DNA of 58,144 bases from positions 1 through 58,144 of the forward strand of contig CAJODK010000010.1 of assembly GCA_905233245.1 (NCBI GenBank). The letters are read 5' to 3'. Under the pieces are notes generated by a model. The model saw only the letters and a program-made list of their open reading frames with translations, did no database searches and had not been told where the DNA came from. Within the stretch, counting starts at the first letter, position 1; the number at the start of each line of letters is the position of its first letter. Positions 23,905 to 34,035 of this stretch are shown one piece after another. The stretch comes from an uncultured Prevotella sp. (GTDB taxonomy: Bacteria; Bacteroidota; Bacteroidia; Bacteroidales; Bacteroidaceae). Both the position numbers and the translations under genes were made by a program.

Positions 23905-25251
23905 TTATGCTTTAGCGAGTTCCTTAAATTGTTCTCCTCTATCCTCCATATTCTTGAAGAGGTCAAAGGAAGCACAGCAGGGTGAGAGAAGTACCACGTC
24001 ACCTTTCTTGGCTATACTGCGACAAGCCTCTACACACTCCTTCATGGAATGAGTGTCAGCGGTGGGTAGGCCGAGACTGTCAAAGGCTGCGTGCAACTTA
24101 GAATTGTCAACGCCCATATAAACCAAGCCACAACACTTCTCCTTGACGAGAGCCTTAATATCGTTGTAGTCATTGCCTTTATCCTTTCCACCTACGATGA
24201 GCACCGTAGGACGAGACATAGCCTCAAGAGCCACATGGCAGGCGTCAACGTTGGTAGCTTTGGAGTCATTAATCCAGAGAATGCCATCCTTCTCAATAAC
24301 CTTCTCCAGGCGATGCTCTACACCTGGGAAATCCCTGAGGCACTTGGCCAGCACGTCGTCCATCTTGCACTGTTGGCCAGTGGGCAGTTCCATCTTGCCC
24401 ATGGCAGCATGAACGGCAAGAACTGCTGCCATCATATTGCGCTGATTGTGCTTGCCAGGGAGTGGGAAATCGCTCTCAGGGTCAATGTCTTTATCGGAGA
24501 ACGGAGCCAGTGCGGGATTGCCCATCACAGCAGGACGACTGGAAGGGGTAGGTTTGGGAGCATAACCATCAAGACGCTTCTGAAGCTCACTGCTGATATA
24601 CTCATCCTCCGCCCAGTAAACAAAGGTGTCTTTGGGAGTCATATTCTGCACTATGCGCATCTTGCTATCAACATAGTTTTGCATCTGAAAATCGTAACGG
24701 TCTAAATGGTCTGGAGTGATATTCATAAGTACAGCGACATCAGCACGGAACTGGAACATATTGTCCAACTGGAAAGAACTAATCTCAAGTACATACCAAT
24801 CATGATCCTGAGTAGCTACCTGCATAGCGTAACTCTTGCCTATATTACCGGCCAGTCCTACGTCGATGCCCCACTTCTTCATAATGTAATATATGAGCGA
24901 GGTGGTAGTAGTCTTGCCATTAGACCCAGTGATACAGATAGTCTTGCCCTTGCTGTAGCGCTTTGCAAACTCTAGTTCTGCAAGGATTGGCGTACCCTTG
25001 CTGATGAGAGCCTGCACCATAGGAGCGGTGTCGGGGATGCCTGGGCTCTTGACAACTTCAGTGGCGGAGAGTATTTCCTTCTCTGTATGTTGGCCCTCCT
25101 CCCAACGGATGCCAGCCTCATCGAGATGCTTCTTATAACGAGGCTTGATGGTGCCCATGTCGCTGACAAATACATCATATCCTTGTTGCTTGGCGAGTAT
25201 CGCCGTGCCTACGCCACTTTCTCCAGCACCGAGTATTACGAGTTTCTTCAT
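23905..25251 (-). CDS. murD: UDP-N-acetylmuramoylalanine--D-glutamate ligase
   Basis: MurD (448 residues) adds D-Glu to UDP-MurNAc-L-Ala. LGAGESGVGTAIL binds the UDP part and GSNGKTTTT is the ATP loop; NDSKATNVDACHVAL is characteristic of MurD. It lies 15 bases after mraY, in the standard order. Confidence 0.97.
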   Translation of the reverse strand: MKKLVILGAGESGVGTAILAKQQGYDVFVSDMGTIKPRYKKHLDEAGIRWEEGQHTEKEILSATEVVKSPGIPDTAPMVQALISKGTPILAELEFAKRYSKGKTICITGSNGKTTTTSLIYYIMKKWGIDVGLAGNIGKSYAMQVATQDHDWYVLEISSFQLDNMFQFRADVAVLMNITPDHLDRYDFQMQNYVDSKMRIVQNMTPKDTFVYWAEDEYISSELQKRLDGYAPKPTPSSRPAVMGNPALAPFSDKDIDPESDFPLPGKHNQRNMMAAVLAVHAAMGKMELPTGQQCKMDDVLAKCLRDFPGVEHRLEKVIEKDGILWINDSKATNVDACHVALEAMSRPTVLIVGGKDKGNDYNDIKALVKEKCCGLVYMGVDNSKLHAAFDSLGLPTADTHSMKECVEACRSIAKKGDVVLLSPCCASFDLFKNMEDRGEQFKELAKA

Positions 25252-25266
25252 AATGATTATCTCCTT

Positions 25267-26544
25267 TTATCTTATCTTCAAGGTGATGATTGCCAAGGCA
25301 GCCATACCGATTGTTATAATCCAAAAACGGGTTGTGATCTTGGACTCCAGCCAACAACCGCGAGGACGATTTATGAGAACCTTCAGACCATCGTTCTGTC
25401 CAGGTTGGATACGGAAAGCATCGTGGATAGGAGCCCTCTTGAACATACGCAGTTTCTCACCACGCTTATTGCCGAATTTCGCTATTCTAACCTGTAGCAT
25501 CACAGAGATACTCTCGCAAAGGAAGATGAAGCACAGGATAGGAATGAGAAGTTCCTTGTGTATGATGACTGCAGTAACGGCAATGATACCACCAATAGCT
25601 AGTGAACCGGTGTCGCCCATGAAAACCTGGGCAGGATAGGCATTGTACCACAGGAAACCTATCAAGGCACCGATGAAAGCGCTAAGGAAGATTACCAATT
25701 CCTCAGACTGTGGTACATACATGATATTGAAGTATGAGGCATAGCCAATGTGACTGGAAACATAAGCCAGTATACCCAAGGCTATGCAGATGATAGCACT
25801 ATTGCCAGCGCACATTCCATCCATGCCATCATTGAGGTTAGAACCATTGCTCACTGCCATCACAAGGAATGTGGTCAGGAGGACAAAGAATATCCAACCT
25901 CCGGCGGCTTTGCGCTCTCCCAACCATGAGAAGAAGGTGTCGGTGTAATTGAGGTTGTTATTCTTGACAAATGGGATGGTGGTGGTAGTGGATTTCACAG
26001 GGGTACTCTTGTGCATCACAACCTCGATGGTCTGTTGACCATTGATAGTCTTGGTGGCAGAGACATTCTCCCTTATTACAGCATCGGGGCTGAGCCATAG
26101 AGTAAGACCTATGAATAGTCCGAGCAAGGCCTGACCTATCAGTTTATATTGAGGACGCAAACCTTCCTTAGAAATTTTGAGTTTGATATAGTCATCAGCA
26201 AATCCGATGGCACCGAGCCATAGTGTGGTGCCAATCATCATCAGCATATAGATATTCCTCAATCTGCCGAAGAGCAAGCATGGTATTACTGTGGCAATGA
26301 TAATAATAAGTCCACCCATGGTAGGTACGCCACGCTTCTCTGTGCCGTAGGGATCAATGCTACGATCGCGCTGTGTCTCAGTGCCACCGTTGGAGCGCAT
26401 CCACTTGATAAAATACTCACCAAACCATACAGAGATAACCAATGACAGTACCAGTGCCAGTATGGAACGGAAGGAGATGTAACTCCACATTCCGGAACCA
26501 GGAATGTTCCACTGCTCTAAGAATCTGAAAAGATAGTACAGCAT
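25267..26544 (-). CDS. mraY: phospho-N-acetylmuramoyl-pentapeptide transferase
   Basis: MraY (425 residues, about ten membrane helices) transfers phospho-MurNAc-pentapeptide to undecaprenyl phosphate, giving lipid I. Conserved parts are KRGVPTMGGL, FADDYIK (catalytic Asp pair), SNLNDGMDGM (in place of the common NLTDGLDG) and GDTGSLA. A loop of about 55 residues (near 160-215) is the length expected for Bacteroidetes MraY. Start placed at ATG 26544; a 16-codon upstream extension overlaps the murE end region and lacks support. Confidence 0.95.
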   Translation of the reverse strand: MLYYLFRFLEQWNIPGSGMWSYISFRSILALVLSLVISVWFGEYFIKWMRSNGGTETQRDRSIDPYGTEKRGVPTMGGLIIIIATVIPCLLFGRLRNIYMLMMIGTTLWLGAIGFADDYIKLKISKEGLRPQYKLIGQALLGLFIGLTLWLSPDAVIRENVSATKTINGQQTIEVVMHKSTPVKSTTTTIPFVKNNNLNYTDTFFSWLGERKAAGGWIFFVLLTTFLVMAVSNGSNLNDGMDGMCAGNSAIICIALGILAYVSSHIGYASYFNIMYVPQSEELVIFLSAFIGALIGFLWYNAYPAQVFMGDTGSLAIGGIIAVTAVIIHKELLIPILCFIFLCESISVMLQVRIAKFGNKRGEKLRMFKRAPIHDAFRIQPGQNDGLKVLINRPRGCWLESKITTRFWIITIGMAALAIITLKIR

Positions 26545-26567
26545 ATATAGTTTAAAGTTGAAGGTTA

Positions 26568-28019
26568 TTACATTCCCATAGCCTTGCGGCATTCCTCGCG
26601 ATCATCGAAGTGGTGTTTTACACCTTTCACGTCCTGATAGTCCTCATGACCTTTGCCAGCAACGAGGATGACATCACCCTTTTGAGCCAGCATGCAGGCT
26701 GTCTTGATAGCTTCACGGCGGTCAACGATGGCCACCACTTTTTTCTTCTGCTGTGCAGAGAGACCAACAAGCATATCATTGATGATGTCTTGTGGTTCCT
26801 CAAAACGAGGATTGTCGCTGGTGATAATGACTTTGTCGCTCTGTTTTACGGCTTCCTGTGCCATTAGAGGGCGCTTGCCCTTGTCGCGATTGCCACCGGC
26901 ACCGCAGACTGTTATCACCTTGCCATCTTTACCCTCAAGGACTTCGTGAATAGCACTGAGCACATTCTCCAGAGCATCTGGAGTATGAGCATAATCTACG
27001 ATAGCGGTGTAGCCGTCAGAGGACTGTATTGGTTCGAGACGGCCTGCTACACTCTTCAAAGTGCTGAGTACGATGAGTATCTCCTCTGGCTGTTTGCCCA
27101 GCATGCGAGCTGCACCATAGACGGCGAGCAGGTTACTGACATTAAACTTGCCAATAAATTGTACACCTACCTCATGACCGTCCATCTCCAGATACATGCC
27201 CTCGAAGTGACACTCTATGATATGGGCTGTATAATCGGCCATGGTGCGTGTGGAGTAAGTCTTGACAGTAGCCTTGGTGTTCTGTGTCATTACCATGCCA
27301 TTCTTGTCGTCAGCGTTGGTTATGGCAAAGGCAGTCTTAGGCAGGTCATCAAAGAATTTCTTTTTCGCATCACGGTAGTTCTCGAAAGTCTTATGATAGT
27401 CAAGATGGTCACGAGTGAGATTACTGAAAAGACCACCAGTGAAGGTCAGACCACCGATACGTTTTTGAGCAATAGCATGGCTGGAACACTCCATAAATGC
27501 GTACTCGCAACCAGCATCAACCATCTTGGCGAGGAGCAGATTGAGTTCGATAGGATCGGGGGTAGTGTGATCAGTGGGGTATGCTTTGCCGTCAACGTAG
27601 TTGCAGACAGTAGAAAGTAGACCGCATTTGTGCCCCATCTGACGGAACATATTATATAATAAGGTGGCAATGGTAGTTTTTCCGTTAGTTCCAGTCACGC
27701 CAACGAGTTTTAAGTGAGAGGTCGGGTTTCCATAGAATGTGGTAGCTACCTTGCCTACGCAGTCCTCACAGTCTGCAACCCTCACGTAGGTCACTCCATC
27801 CTTGGGGTCTGAAATCTCCTCGCAGAGTACGGCTATGGCACCTTGCTCTACAGCCTTAGGAATGAACTTATGTCCATCTACCTGAGTGCCGCGCATAGCA
27901 ACAAACAGATGTTCAGGCTCTATCTTGCGAGAGTCTATGTTTATCCCCTTAATATCGACGTTGCTGTCACCGATAATCTCAAGGGGCTTAATTTTGGAAA
28001 GAAGGTCTTCTAACTTCAT
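26568..28019 (-). CDS. murE: UDP-MurNAc-tripeptide ligase MurE, probably meso-diaminopimelate-adding
   Basis: MurE (483 residues) adds the third amino acid of the stem peptide. The ATP loop [10 protein letters not shown] is present. The specificity motif reads [14 protein letters not shown] is the form associated with meso-diaminopimelate, as expected for a Gram-negative cell wall. It lies two bases after ftsI and 23 before mraY. murF is not in this cluster, which is usual for Bacteroidetes. Confidence 0.96.
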   Translation of the reverse strand: MKLEDLLSKIKPLEIIGDSNVDIKGINIDSRKIEPEHLFVAMRGTQVDGHKFIPKAVEQGAIAVLCEEISDPKDGVTYVRVADCEDCVGKVATTFYGNPTSHLKLVGVTGTNGKTTIATLLYNMFRQMGHKCGLLSTVCNYVDGKAYPTDHTTPDPIELNLLLAKMVDAGCEYAFMECSSHAIAQKRIGGLTFTGGLFSNLTRDHLDYHKTFENYRDAKKKFFDDLPKTAFAITNADDKNGMVMTQNTKATVKTYSTRTMADYTAHIIECHFEGMYLEMDGHEVGVQFIGKFNVSNLLAVYGAARMLGKQPEEILIVLSTLKSVAGRLEPIQSSDGYTAIVDYAHTPDALENVLSAIHEVLEGKDGKVITVCGAGGNRDKGKRPLMAQEAVKQSDKVIITSDNPRFEEPQDIINDMLVGLSAQQKKKVVAIVDRREAIKTACMLAQKGDVILVAGKGHEDYQDVKGVKHHFDDREECRKAMGM

Positions 28020-28021
28020 AT

Positions 28022-30199
28022 TTATCCTAACTCTAATGTTACTTTTTCGCCACGAACTATCTTTGCACCAGAAGGCTTACTCTGTGACTTTACTTTACCG
28101 CAACCATGAATGATGGCTTTTGCTCCGCGGCTCTCTATGAGAAAAACGGCATCGCGAGCTCCCATGCCAGTCACGTCAGGCATTTTATCCTTAGGTATCA
28201 AAGGTGCTTTTTCTACTATCTCCTTAGAAGAAGTGTGGTTCATCCTGCCCCAAATGGGATTTCCCTCGGCATAGCTACCACTCCATCCTCCCTCAGCCTT
28301 GATGCCCAAACGAGACAATACATAATCAGCAGCAAGAAGGTTGCCAGCTTTTACGTCGGGCATCCTGACAGAAGTTGAATCGCCAGCACCCTTAGCATCA
28401 TACTTTACACGCTTTGCCATGATACCTTCAGCAATATCGTGGAATACCTGTCCGCTCATCAAGCCACCAGATGCAGGCAGACCAGCCTTATGGATACATA
28501 CGATGCAAGTGTATTCTGGTTTGTTGGAGGGGAAATAACCACAGAACGACAGCAAATAGTTGACTGTGCCATTCTTGTATCCACCACCGCTGGCCTTCTG
28601 AGCCGTTCCAGTCTTGCCTGAGACCTCAAAATGCTTCGAACCTGCAGTTTTGCCCAATCCTATGCTGACCACCTGACGTAGGATAGTCTGTATCTCGCCT
28701 AAAGCCTTCTTGCCACAGATATGCTCCTTAAGTACCTCGACAGGGAATTCTCGTATCACTTCACCATCTTTCTCGATGCTCTTTACGAAGCGTGGACGTA
28801 CCATTTTGCCATTATTGGCTATTGCGTTATAAAAAGTACATACAGAAATAGGTGGCACATTTGTCTCATAGCCTATACTCATCCATGGTAGGGCTGTATT
28901 ACTCCAATTGACATAGTGCTTACCTTTCTTGTCTTTTTTAGGCATCCTGACGCGTGGCGCCATGTATTCGGGGAATGGCAGGTGCAGATTCTCCGCAATG
29001 CCCACACGATGCAGACCAGCCACAAACTTCTCAGGATTGTTATGATAATACTTGTCTATCAGGGCGCTGACACCGATATTGGAACTTACTTGAAGCACCT
29101 TTGGTACGGTAATGACACCGTATCCTCCTCTGTGCCAGTTGTGGTCACGCATCTTTGCACCGTACATATCCCTGATGCCACAGCCAGTATCTACGGTCAT
29201 CGTGGTGTCTATCTTGCCATCATCGAGCGCTACCATGAAACTGGCAGTCTTGAATACCGAACCAGGTTCGAGCCAGTCTGCTATAGCGTGGTTACGCCCC
29301 TCTTTATACTCACCAGTCTCAGGGTCTTTGTCCATATTGACCATAGCCTTGATATCTCCTGTGGCAACCTCCATGACAATAGCTACACCAGTGTAGCCAC
29401 CTACCTTCTGAAGTTCCTTGATGAGAGAGCGCTCTGCCAGATCTTGCATGCCAACATCAATGGTCGTTACGATGTCACATCCATCTACCGCTGCTGAGTC
29501 CAGCATATCAACCCAACCGTTGAGAACCTTGCGACGATGCTTGAAACCTGGACGTCCCTTTAGAACAGAGTCATAAGCCAATTCAAGACCAGCATAGGCT
29601 ATGCCACGTTCATTGTATGTAGAGCCTACTATACTGGAAGCCAGCGAACCATAAGGGCGATTGCGCACCATAAACTTCTGGGCAGTGAAACCTCCGATAC
29701 CAGGACGCAGACAAAAGATAGGAAGTTTCTTAACCTCGTTGTAAACGGTATAGGTGACGCGCTTCTTGATAACGGGCCAGTAGCGACTGTCCTTTTCATA
29801 GCCTTCTTTCAGGTGAGTTTTGAATTGTTCGGCAGTCTGTTCGGGGAAAATTCTGTGCAGTCCCTCGCACAGTTCATTCAATGTCTTAGTATCATTGCCC
29901 AGCGAGTCGTGCCACAGAGTGTCGGCCTTTCCTTCTTTTAGTGCCATAAAGTCCATGTACATGCGATACTCTGGCAGATTGCATGCCATACGTTGACCAT
30001 TGGCACTAAGTATGTTGCCGCGTGTTGGGGCGACTTCGATACTATCAAACTTCATCAATGAGTTTACTTCATTCCAGTAGCTACGTTGTACTGTCATGAT
30101 ATAAAAACCTTTTGACAGTACAGCTATCGCTATAAACGTCATCACAATACTGATGAGAGAATAGCGTATCATTGATTTGTTATAGTCGAACTTACTCAC
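28022..30199 (-). CDS. ftsI: division-specific class B penicillin-binding protein (PBP3/FtsI) with PASTA domain
   Basis: The 725-residue transpeptidase has an N-terminal membrane anchor (about 14-35), a dimerisation domain, and the three active-site motifs: SVFK (in EPGSVFKTA), SSN (QVSSNIG) and KTG (SGKTGTAQ). The last 60 residues ([20 protein letters not shown]...) form a PASTA domain. It cross-links septal peptidoglycan with the SEDS partner FtsW. Residues around [18 protein letters not shown] match the C-terminal transpeptidase fold. Gap to the FtsL-like gene is 16 bases. Confidence 0.96.
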   Translation of the reverse strand: MSKFDYNKSMIRYSLISIVMTFIAIAVLSKGFYIMTVQRSYWNEVNSLMKFDSIEVAPTRGNILSANGQRMACNLPEYRMYMDFMALKEGKADTLWHDSLGNDTKTLNELCEGLHRIFPEQTAEQFKTHLKEGYEKDSRYWPVIKKRVTYTVYNEVKKLPIFCLRPGIGGFTAQKFMVRNRPYGSLASSIVGSTYNERGIAYAGLELAYDSVLKGRPGFKHRRKVLNGWVDMLDSAAVDGCDIVTTIDVGMQDLAERSLIKELQKVGGYTGVAIVMEVATGDIKAMVNMDKDPETGEYKEGRNHAIADWLEPGSVFKTASFMVALDDGKIDTTMTVDTGCGIRDMYGAKMRDHNWHRGGYGVITVPKVLQVSSNIGVSALIDKYYHNNPEKFVAGLHRVGIAENLHLPFPEYMAPRVRMPKKDKKGKHYVNWSNTALPWMSIGYETNVPPISVCTFYNAIANNGKMVRPRFVKSIEKDGEVIREFPVEVLKEHICGKKALGEIQTILRQVVSIGLGKTAGSKHFEVSGKTGTAQKASGGGYKNGTVNYLLSFCGYFPSNKPEYTCIVCIHKAGLPASGGLMSGQVFHDIAEGIMAKRVKYDAKGAGDSTSVRMPDVKAGNLLAADYVLSRLGIKAEGGWSGSYAEGNPIWGRMNHTSSKEIVEKAPLIPKDKMPDVTGMGARDAVFLIESRGAKAIIHGCGKVKSQSKPSGAKIVRGEKVTLELG

Positions 30200-30215
30200 T
30201 TTCTCAAATTTTCTT

Positions 30216-30707
30216 TTACTCTTCTACTCTGATGAGGTAAGGAGGGTCTTGTGGAATGGCGAGAGTGCTGTCGCCATAGTTTTTCAGCATGCTCATTATA
30301 TTGCTCTCTCTACTCTTCTCCGTCAAGATGCTGGTACATACTGTAGCCTTATATCGTGCCTCCACTAGTCTTGTTTCTAGACGGTCTATCTCAACCATTT
30401 TCTTTTGACATACGTAGCGGTTGCTTATATACACAATAATGAACGCGCATATGAGGAGCACTAACCCCATTTGCTTTTGGACAAATCTGGCTATGATCAC
30501 ACCACCAAGTGTTTTGGAGATAGAGAATGTGGAAGAATCCTGCTCCTCCTTCGCCTCACGCTGTATGACATCCTCAATGGTCTTATTGCCAAGCACGCTA
30601 CTCTGATTGCCATTTGGTGTCTTAGTAGCTTCACCAGCATAGTCCGTGCCGTCCTCAACAGCATTAAGGAAATCGTCCTGCAACTCTATGTCCTTTTCAT
30701 TATTCAT
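30216..30707 (-). CDS. FtsL-like divisome protein
   Basis: It has 163 residues with an acidic cytoplasmic N-terminus (1-90), one membrane helix (MGLVLLICAFIIVYISN, about 98-115) and a short periplasmic coiled-coil-like part. Topology, size and position between rsmH (2 bases) and ftsI (16 bases) are those of FtsL, which with FtsB links FtsQ to FtsWI. Sequence similarity in the family is too low for motif proof, so the call depends on context. Confidence 0.8.
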   Translation of the reverse strand: MNNEKDIELQDDFLNAVEDGTDYAGEATKTPNGNQSSVLGNKTIEDVIQREAKEEQDSSTFSISKTLGGVIIARFVQKQMGLVLLICAFIIVYISNRYVCQKKMVEIDRLETRLVEARYKATVCTSILTEKSRESNIMSMLKNYGDSTLAIPQDPPYLIRVEE

Positions 30708-30709
30708 TA

Positions 30710-31624
30710 CTATTCTTTTTTCTTCTCTGCGATCCTAAGTTTTGCACTGCGCGAACGAGGATTTCTTTGTTGTTCTTCTACAGAAGGCACAATCACCCTG
30801 TTGTTGATCAGCTCATATGGTGTCTCTACTCTGCCGTAGAAGTCCTGCAAGAGTTTTCCTTCAGTGTTACCAGTCTTCATCAGGTTTTTGACTATACGGT
30901 CTTCTAAACTGTGATATGTTATTACACTGAGCCTTCCTCCAGGCTTAAGTAGTTGAGTGGCAGATAGGAGCATCTCTTTAAGAGCGTCCATCTCGTGATT
31001 GACCTCTATTCTCAGCGCTTGGAAAAGTTTGGCCATATCTTTCTTGTTGCGCTCACCTCCTACGAACTTAGCCAACTGAAAAGTGGTAAGTAGAGGTCTC
31101 AGTTTTCTTGACTTCACTATTTCAGATGCTATGCGACGTGAGTTTTTTAGTTCTCCATAGAGATAGAGTACGTCAGCAAGTCTCTCCTCATCGTATTCAT
31201 TCACTATATCAGCAGCGGTAATACCGGCCTTTTTATTCATTCTCATATCAAGGGGCGCGTCAAAGCGGAAGGAGAACCCTCTGCTCTCATCGTCAAAATG
31301 GTGACTTGAGACGCCCAAATCAGCCAGGAGTCCATCTATTCCTTCTATGCCATAATATCGCATCCAGTTTTGCAAGTACCTAAAATTGGACCTCACAAAG
31401 GTGAATTCTCCCGAGCAATCTCTTTGAGACGCCATCTTAGAGAAGTCGACATCATCATCTTGATCGAAAGAAAAAAGACGACCGCCACGGCTCAACCGCG
31501 ACAGTATCTCTTTGCTGTGGCCACCGCCACCGAACGTAACATCCACATAAACCCCGTCAGACTTAACGTTCAAGCCATCTACGCTCTCTTTCAGGAGCAC
31601 GGGTATGTGGTATTGTTCACTCAC
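30710..31624 (-). CDS. rsmH: 16S rRNA (cytosine1402-N4)-methyltransferase
   Basis: RsmH/MraW (304 residues) methylates C1402 of 16S rRNA using S-adenosylmethionine. The start HIPVLLKESVDGL, the SAM-binding DVTFGGGGHSKEIL and the DLGVSSHHFD segment are diagnostic. GGRLSVITYHSLEDRIVK is the conserved C-terminal motif. Its start overlaps the mraZ stop by eight bases. Confidence 0.97.
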   Translation of the reverse strand: MSEQYHIPVLLKESVDGLNVKSDGVYVDVTFGGGGHSKEILSRLSRGGRLFSFDQDDDVDFSKMASQRDCSGEFTFVRSNFRYLQNWMRYYGIEGIDGLLADLGVSSHHFDDESRGFSFRFDAPLDMRMNKKAGITAADIVNEYDEERLADVLYLYGELKNSRRIASEIVKSRKLRPLLTTFQLAKFVGGERNKKDMAKLFQALRIEVNHEMDALKEMLLSATQLLKPGGRLSVITYHSLEDRIVKNLMKTGNTEGKLLQDFYGRVETPYELINNRVIVPSVEEQQRNPRSRSAKLRIAEKKKE

Positions 31625-32063
31625 TTGACATCATTTCTTCCAGAATATTTGCGAAGTTATCTTTTTGTTCAGCAAACTTCGAATATTCTTCTTCTGCCCA
31701 TATTTCTATGGTGTCACCTACGCCGATGAACCTAACGCACTGCTCTATGCCTGCCATTTCCTGAAAACGGCGAGGTATGAGAAAACGCCCGTTGCCATCT
31801 AGTGACAATGTTTCTACATCACTTACGAAGTGGCGGAATACCTGTTGTTGTTGCTTGTTCCATCGGTTGAGGCGTGAACGAAGATTGTCCATCTGTTCGT
31901 TCCATACCCACTCTGGATACAAGACCAGACATTTCTCGTGTACATCCTTTCGTAGAACTAGTCGTTCTGAGCCCTCCTGCTGCAATACCTTGCGAAATGT
32001 AGCAGGAAGGAAAACACGACCTTTTGCGTCTGCTTTGGCTTCTATGTTTCCGAGAAATCTCAT
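31617..32063 (-). CDS. mraZ: MraZ, dcw cluster repressor
   Basis: MraZ (148 residues) has two AbrB-like halves, each with a DxxGR motif (DAKGRVFLPATFRK and DGNGRFLIPRRFQE). In bacteria where it was studied it binds TGGGN repeats upstream of its own gene and represses the cluster. A longer in-frame extension to 32147 would run through the promoter and the operator repeats, so ATG 32063 is chosen. The -7 element TATCTTTG ends eight bases before this ATG. Confidence 0.95.
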   Translation of the reverse strand: MRFLGNIEAKADAKGRVFLPATFRKVLQQEGSERLVLRKDVHEKCLVLYPEWVWNEQMDNLRSRLNRWNKQQQQVFRHFVSDVETLSLDGNGRFLIPRRFQEMAGIEQCVRFIGVGDTIEIWAEEEYSKFAEQKDNFANILEEMMSSE

Positions 32064-32071
32064 TCCGACTG

Positions 32072-32079
32072 CAAAGATA
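32072..32079 (-). promoter_or_regulatory. promoter of the dcw cluster
   Basis: TATCTTTG on the minus strand fits the -7 consensus and lies eight bases before the mraZ ATG, giving a very short leader. Confidence 0.75.
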
Positions 32080-32089
32080 CAAAAAAAAT

Positions 32090-32119
32090 CCCCACTTCGC
32101 CCCACTTTGCTCCACTTTT
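32090..32119 (-). promoter_or_regulatory. MraZ-box operator, three 10-bp repeats
   Basis: On the minus strand three consecutive decamers read AAAAGTGGAG, CAAAGTGGGG, CGAAGTGGGG. This gives TGGAG-N5-TGGGG-N5-TGGGG, the spacing known for MraZ binding sites. The array sits 10 bases upstream of the -7 element, over the expected -33 position, so binding should block transcription. The site is recognised by pattern; binding is inferred. Confidence 0.85.
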
Positions 32120-32205
32120 TTATAAAAAGTCTCTTTTTTAACATCATTTAAGTCTTTTGTAAACGTCTCGCTAACCTCTCAAACCACTCATCCAACTTTT
32201 CTTTG

Positions 32206-32213
32206 TACCTTTG
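32206..32213 (+). promoter_or_regulatory. promoter of gpmI
   Basis: TACCTTTG fits the -7 consensus and precedes the start codon by 31 bases. It is divergent from the mraZ promoter. Confidence 0.7.
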
Positions 32214-32244
32214 CACGAAATTTTGGATAATAACAGTAAATAAA

Positions 32245-33765
32245 ATGGCAAAAAAAGCACTTTTAATGATTCTCGATGGTTGGGGAATTGGCAAGCATGG
32301 AAAGGGTGATGTAATATATAACACTCCAACTCCATATTTAGATTATCTACAGGCAGTTAGCAGCGTGTCTCAGTTGCAAGCTTCCGGTGAAGACGTTGGT
32401 CTTCCTGATGGTCAGATGGGTAATTCTGAGGTTGGTCACTTGAACATTGGCGCAGGCAGAATTGTTTACCAGGACTTGGTAAAGATTAATCGCGCTTGTG
32501 CTGATGGCTCTATCTCCAAGAATCCACAGGTGGTAGAAGCATATGAGTATGCAAAGAAGAATGGTAAGAAGCTACATCTTATGGGTCTGACATCTAATGG
32601 TGGTGTACATTCTTCGCTTGATCACCTGTTTAAGTTGATTGAGGTTGGTAAGGAATTTGGACTCAAGAATCAGGTATTCGTTCACTGCTTTATGGATGGT
32701 CGTGACACAGATCCTAAATCTGGTAAGGGATTCATTGAGGCGGTACAGACGAAGTGCCAGGAGAACGATGCTAGCATATCAAGTATAATAGGTCGTTTCT
32801 ATGCTATGGACCGTGACAAGCGTTGGAATCGAGTTAAGGAGGCATATGATCTCATTGTCAAGGGTGAGGGCAAGAAGGCTACTGACATGATAAAAGCTAT
32901 GCAAGAGTCATATGATGAAGGAGTTACGGATGAATTTATAAAAGCTATCAGCAATGCTAATGCTAATGGTAATATTGAAGAAGGTGACGTTGTCATCTTT
33001 ATCAATTTCCGTAATGACCGTGCAAAGGAACTCACACAGGTGCTTACGCAGCAGGATATGCCGGAAGAGGGCATGCAGACGATAAAGAATCTGAAATATT
33101 ACTGCATGACTCCTTATGATGCGTCTTTCAAGGGTGTGGGTATTCTGTTCCCCAAAGAGAATGTCACCAATACTCTTGGCGAGTATCTCTCGCAACTTGG
33201 CAAGAAGCAATTGCATACTGCTGAAACGGAGAAATACGCTCATGTAACATTCTTCTTCAACGGTGGTCGTGAGGCTCCATACGAGGGTGAGGATAGAATA
33301 CTCGTTGCTTCGCCTAAGGTTGCTACTTATGACCTTAAACCTGAGATGTCTGCCTATGAGGTAAAGGAGAAGTTGGTAGAGGCAATAAAAACTGAGCAGT
33401 ATGATTTTATTGTTGTAAACTTTGCCAATGGTGACATGGTAGGTCATACTGGTGTGTATAATGCGATTGCTAAAGCTGTAGTAGCAGTAGATAATTGCGT
33501 AAGCGATGTCATTGAGGCTGCAAAGTCAGCAGACTACGAAGCAATTATCATAGCAGACCATGGTAATGCAGATAATGCTATCAATGAGGATGGTACGCCC
33601 AACACTGCACACTCTCTTAACCCTGTACCATGTATATATGTTACGGATAATAACTCTGCAACAATCAAGAATGGACGTTTAGCAGATGTTGCTCCTACAA
33701 TCCTGCATATTATGGGGCTTGAGCAACCAGCAGATATGACAGGTGAGAATCTTATTACAGATTAA
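32245..33765 (+). CDS. gpmI: 2,3-bisphosphoglycerate-independent phosphoglycerate mutase
   Basis: This 506-residue enzyme interconverts 3- and 2-phosphoglycerate in glycolysis. The metal/phosphate motif [10 protein letters not shown], the catalytic-Ser motif [17 protein letters not shown], and [21 protein letters not shown] near the C-terminus are typical of the alkaline-phosphatase superfamily member GpmI. A 14-codon extension upstream crosses the promoter, so the ATG at 32245 is used. Length is normal. Confidence 0.97.
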   Translation: MAKKALLMILDGWGIGKHGKGDVIYNTPTPYLDYLQAVSSVSQLQASGEDVGLPDGQMGNSEVGHLNIGAGRIVYQDLVKINRACADGSISKNPQVVEAYEYAKKNGKKLHLMGLTSNGGVHSSLDHLFKLIEVGKEFGLKNQVFVHCFMDGRDTDPKSGKGFIEAVQTKCQENDASISSIIGRFYAMDRDKRWNRVKEAYDLIVKGEGKKATDMIKAMQESYDEGVTDEFIKAISNANANGNIEEGDVVIFINFRNDRAKELTQVLTQQDMPEEGMQTIKNLKYYCMTPYDASFKGVGILFPKENVTNTLGEYLSQLGKKQLHTAETEKYAHVTFFFNGGREAPYEGEDRILVASPKVATYDLKPEMSAYEVKEKLVEAIKTEQYDFIVVNFANGDMVGHTGVYNAIAKAVVAVDNCVSDVIEAAKSADYEAIIIADHGNADNAINEDGTPNTAHSLNPVPCIYVTDNNSATIKNGRLADVAPTILHIMGLEQPADMTGENLITD

Positions 33766-33768
33766 GAT

Positions 33769-33878
33769 AAAAAAAGCTGGTATATCTTCAATTGAGGATA
33801 TACCAGACCTTCTTAACTAACTACTAATTTTTTACTAACTTAAGAGAGTCGGAGCCTCTCGGCTGCGATTTGCTTCTG
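33769..33878 (-). ncRNA. candidate small RNA of about 105 nt on the strand opposite gpmI
   Basis: A minus-strand unit begins just after TACCTTTG and ends with a 10-bp perfect stem (CTGGTATATC with GATATACCAG, 33777-33806) and seven T (33769-33775, read on the minus strand). Between them is a hairpin GAGAG/CTCTC near 33844-33860 and an AT-rich single-stranded stretch. There is no reading frame of note. The hairpin begins 11 bases after the gpmI stop and may serve gpmI as well. I do not recognise the RNA family. Confidence 0.5.
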
Positions 33879-33881
33879 ATG

Positions 33882-33889
33882 CAAAGGTA
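33882..33889 (-). promoter_or_regulatory. promoter of the candidate small RNA
   Basis: TACCTTTG on the minus strand; the only TTG upstream (about 10 bases away) is too close to be a -33 element. Confidence 0.55.
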
Positions 33890-34035
33890 CGACATTAACA
33901 ACATATATAGGGTGTAAAATTATTCCATTTGAAGGTAAATTTGTTTCAAACACCACTATAGTGCTTAAAAAAGCCGATTTCATCGAAAATAATTATTTGC
34001 GAAAAATCTGATAAAATATAACTTTCTTCTCCATA

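Noticed and set aside
32064..32147. N-terminal extension of MraZ
   Set aside because: It runs through the -7 element and the TGGGG operator repeats and is not conserved in the family.
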